This document shows, piece by piece, positions 61,101-64,000 of a stretch of DNA of 64,000 bases (its first letter is position 1; every line of letters starts with the position of its first letter). The position numbers and the translations under genes were made by a program. The DNA is taken from contig JAFBJZ010000512.1 of assembly GCA_016785225.1 (NCBI GenBank), forward strand, positions 6,609,001 through 6,673,000, read 5' to 3'. Origin of the DNA: Psettodes erumei (taxonomy: Eukaryota > Chordata > Actinopteri > Pleuronectiformes > Psettodidae). Below the pieces are notes generated by a model. It had not been told where the DNA came from and did no database searches. It was given only the letters and a program-made list of their open reading frames with translations.

Positions 61101-64000
61101 TGAAAGGAAGTGGGCCAGCCAGCACATCAGACAGGCAATTCTTGCTCTGTTCACTTACACTTTACTGTCAGTGGATTGGTGTAAAGTAGAAAAAGACCAA
61201 GGACTGAGATCCGACAAAACCTCAAACAGCAGAAAATGTTACAGAGGGCAGCATCCAATGTATCAGACAAAGCAAAGAGCAGCAAGCCAAAGGTAGGAGA
61301 ACACCTAAACAGAATTCTGAATATCTGAACCAGTGACAAATGTCACTTTCACACCGTTTCTTCAAAGATGATAAAAGAAACAAGAGACGGACGGAGAAAG
61401 AGAGATTTTTTGCGATTTGCTTTTTTACGCCTGAAAATCTTTTGTGCAAAATTGTGCTGGTTGTAGCTGAAGTTGCTGTATAATGGAATGTAATATGCTG
61501 CTCATTTAGGGTATTATGTTAAATAATCCTTTGTCAATTATCTGACAGGCCACTCAGACTAGTTGGCAGTACTTTAAGCTCGTGTTTTTGTCCAAATAAA
61601 ATGTAATTTCCAAGTTCATTTTCACATTGTAAAACAGAAAATGATGATCAAGTGCAATGACAGAAAAACTAAAATTAGGTGGAAGGAATGGCTTGAAAAC
61701 AAAATCCTATCAGCTCTGCTGCTGCATTTGTGGACCATGGAGTAAAATGTGGGCCTGTCAGTCAAAGTAGTCGACACTGCATTAAATCAATCCACAAAGG
61801 GGCTGTCTAGGAGCTCAATTTAACCAGGATTTCCAGGGATTATTCATTTATATAATTATTTTGGAGATGATGGGGGTTTGGAAGAGATTATAATGACATT
61901 TATGTTTATGAAATACTAAAAAAAAGAGGAGAAACAATTAACACTGAGGCCAAAGTGAAGCAACTAGGAGTCCATATTACCAGTGCTGTGAGGAAATAAT
62001 TGTGCTATTTATATATTTAGTTATATTATTTCCAAAGAGACAACTTTGTCAGTGCAAGTGTTTGGAGAAAAATATTGAACTGCTTTTTGAATTAAAACCT
62101 GACCACAAATGTAACACAGATTATATAATCTAACATTTCACACACTGTGAACAGACTATTTGCCAAATAAAATCTACATTTATAGTACATATAGAGTAAA
62201 CTTTGAACTGAAAGTTAACTTGTAGCTTTGAACCAAAAATTAGAAACACTTTGGTTTCTGCTAATAGACTGACTATATAAAGTAAATGTTGACAGCTGAA
62301 TACACTGGAAAGCTCCAGTGTAAATTGCTTTACCTCTGATATCCTCTTAAAGCTGCAACAGGTTTTTAAGTATTTGTGAGCCTCAACTTAGAAAAGGATG
62401 CATAAGTACAATGTCTTGATATTATATAATGCTGGAAAACTACAGTATCTGTGCCAAGTCACTTTTCTGACATCTTTCGACTTTTGATCTTCAATCTTCC
62501 TGCAGCGCTCCACAAGCTTCGGCAGGTTTGAAGGCCTCAGACATCACTTGTCACAGACCAAACCAGAGGAAAATGAAACAAATACGGTTAGTACATTTGT
62601 TTGTTTTCTTTTTGTTTTGGACGTTGACAAGAGAAGCTCCATCCTGGGAAAAAAAAACAGTGTGACACTGGAATGTGATACATTTTACTGCATGTTTGTG
62701 GAGCAGAATAACAAATACAAGGGACAAAAAATGAAGGGATGGGAGGAATATGAGTAGTAGTGGTGTAAATGCATTGTCATTGCTGTACTATATGTACTAA
62801 ACCAACTTTCTGCACACAGCTCACAGAAGAATGTGAAAGTTCAGACCCAAACAAATCAGCTGGACTTGGGAAGAAGATGAAGGCAATTTCACTGACCATG
62901 CGCAGAAAAATGGGCAAAAAACACGCCAAGTCCTTCTCTGAGGAGACAGTGAGTGACATGAAAAACAAATACACTCACACACAATCAGCCTTCCATTGTT
63001 TATTCAGTTTGGAGTCTGTCAGGCACCATGTATAGAGCATCTGATCACACATACACATCAACAAGTAATTAAAGGGAAACGTTCACTATTTCAAACATTT
63101 GTGTGCACAAATGATAAAAAAAACAACCTTGCTACCTGTCTCATACAGTAAAAGTCCACAATCGCAAAACTCAGCCTCACTTACTGCAAATCTTTGCTGT
63201 TTTTCTCAAGAGTTTCATCGCCTACATCTCACACATAAAAACCCACATCCGCAAACAAGATGCTGTCGCTGCGATATGTAAATGATGGTGTCAGATTGGT
63301 GACAGTCAGATTAAAGCATTTGTCTGACTGACACCAAAACTCCCCAATGCCAGATCTTTTAAGTGGCTACGTGACTTTCACAACTGAAACCCCCTCGAAT
63401 TACTGATGTGTTTTATTTTCCTTGTGCTCTTCACAATTATGTATACTTACGTGATCAGGTTATAGCAGTTCTGGCACAATTTAAATCCACTGATTGGTGA
63501 TTAGAATGTTTGTCTGTGTTACCGAGCATGCCTCCTGATTAGAAATGTACATCTTTTTTTCTTTTCTTTCCCTCCAGGGCGATGACACAGACAGAGACCA
63601 GGAGGCAGAGACAGAGAGCGGCCCTCCAGCCGAGAAAAACTCTGCAAAGACAAGCAACTCCTTAGAAAGCCTTTACAGTGGCCAGAGCTCCTCCAGTAAG
63701 TATCTGGGCCTACTGTAAGCTGGGCCCTACTGGGTCATTACAGTCAATACAGAAATTACTTGTGAAATTTGTCCTATGGATTTTAAAAGTAATTCCACTA
63801 TTTTTTTCTTTTCTTCTATTATTATTTCATTATTATTATTATTAGAAGATCATTGTAACCATGTAATGAGACTGAGTTGTGTCATGATTGTGGGTTCAGG
63901 TGGTGTGACCAGTGAGTCCAATAGTTCTGGTCAAAAAGATGGTCTGAGGCTAGACGGCTCCTACCAGGGCCAGTTCTGTGGCAGAGCTCGTGTCCACACA
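52184..64000 (+). CDS. SAMSN1/SLY-family adaptor protein, 3' end beyond the window
   Basis: Twelve exons join in phase: 52184-52207, 53782-53949, 55120-55166, 56122-56162, 56463-56546, 56969-57063, 58256-58379, 58653-59077, 62506-62586, 62820-62948, 63578-63695 and 63900-64000 (cut by the window). The N-terminus MNLFCFSL leads to EGSMDSLYEAVQSSSDGP and a long Ser/Lys-rich region. The identifying part is late: RSTSFGRFEGL, LGKKMKAISLTMRRKMGKKH (a basic, nuclear-localisation-like stretch), TSNSLESLYSGQSSS and GQFCGRARVHT. The last block leads into the SH3 domain of SAMSN1 (HACS1), with a SAM domain expected beyond 64000. SAMSN1 and SLY proteins are haematopoietic adaptors that dampen B-cell and lymphocyte signalling. 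The region before RSTSFG is about 340 residues longer than in the human short form, resembling long isoforms or SASH1. Paralogue (samsn1a or b) is not determined. Confidence 0.85.
54425..54960 (+). mobile_element. Degenerate Tc1/mariner transposase relic
   Basis: In an intron of the SAMSN1-like gene, fragments in shifting frames read LHWRGAKRKPLLKNAHIKSQ, LQFIQRHGGD, VLWSEETKIELFGQQT, GRLCKGRGKMNATKHR and ILEDNLIQSARELRLGKRFI. These match the order of the catalytic-domain blocks of Tc1-like transposases, including the D/E-T-K-I-E-L-F-G block. Stops and frameshifts interrupt the frame, so the element is dead. The inverted terminal repeats were not located, so the ends are estimates. Confidence 0.75.
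57646..57690. repeat. GT/GGGT simple repeat
   Basis: A short GT run followed by G-rich gttgggttgggtgggtgggg lies in a SAMSN1-like intron. Confidence 0.7.
60948..60970. repeat. (ATCT)n tail, possible retroposon 3' end
   Basis: aataaagtaatctatctatc and a further unit resemble the tail of a teleost SINE/LINE. The body (perhaps 60740-60947) could not be identified. Confidence 0.4.

Noticed and set aside
1..64000. tRNA, rRNA or viral genes
   Set aside because: No cloverleaf-compatible sequence, rRNA segment or viral coding block was recognised on either strand by eye. A covariance-model scan would be needed to exclude small RNAs.

Overview
The window is vertebrate genomic DNA, almost certainly from a ray-finned fish and probably a percomorph teleost. 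The evidence is the compact multi-exon genes with GT-AG introns mostly of 80-1500 bp, abundant CA/GT microsatellites, teleost-type dispersed repeats and a Tc1/mariner relic. There are no operons, prokaryotic signals, CRISPR arrays or recognisable tRNA/rRNA genes. Coding models were built by eye, joining exons at splice sites with consistent phase. Exon coordinates are in each entry.

Layout: (1) 444-5744, + strand, an SLC6 GABA/betaine/taurine-clade transporter. (2) 8459-9704, - strand, a short CIPC-like (CLOCK-interacting pacemaker) gene that lacks the usual long last exon, with a probable promoter at 11.63-11.85 kb. (3) 12667-16342, - strand, a cyclin-P-like gene. (4) 20199-25424, - strand, a complete AKT2 kinase (482 aa) with a CpG-rich non-coding first exon near 27.4-27.7 kb. 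(5) 28210-32713, - strand, a complete DHX40-like DExH helicase (739 aa). (6) 33327-35753, - strand, a complete egg-coat ZP-domain protein (434 aa). (7) 36370-39364, - strand, a single-V-domain Ig transmembrane receptor with cytoplasmic tyrosines. (8) 39549-39664, + strand, a duplicated first exon of a P2X receptor, followed at 41771-47367 by a complete P2X5-like receptor (404 aa). (9) 49458-49848, + strand, a small secreted Ly6-like candidate behind a TATA box. (10) 52184 to past the window end, + strand, a SAMSN1/SLY-family adaptor, cut off at 64000 just before its SH3 domain.

The genes do not form one pathway. Cyclin-P next to AKT2 repeats the human chromosome 19q13 arrangement, so this part looks like conserved linkage. 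The immune-type Ig receptor, P2X receptor, Ly6-like and SAMSN1-like genes sit together by position only. I see no clear undescribed system. The observations most worth checking are the P2X exon duplication, the truncated CIPC-like gene, the asparagine in the transporter substrate site, and the DEVH motif in the helicase.
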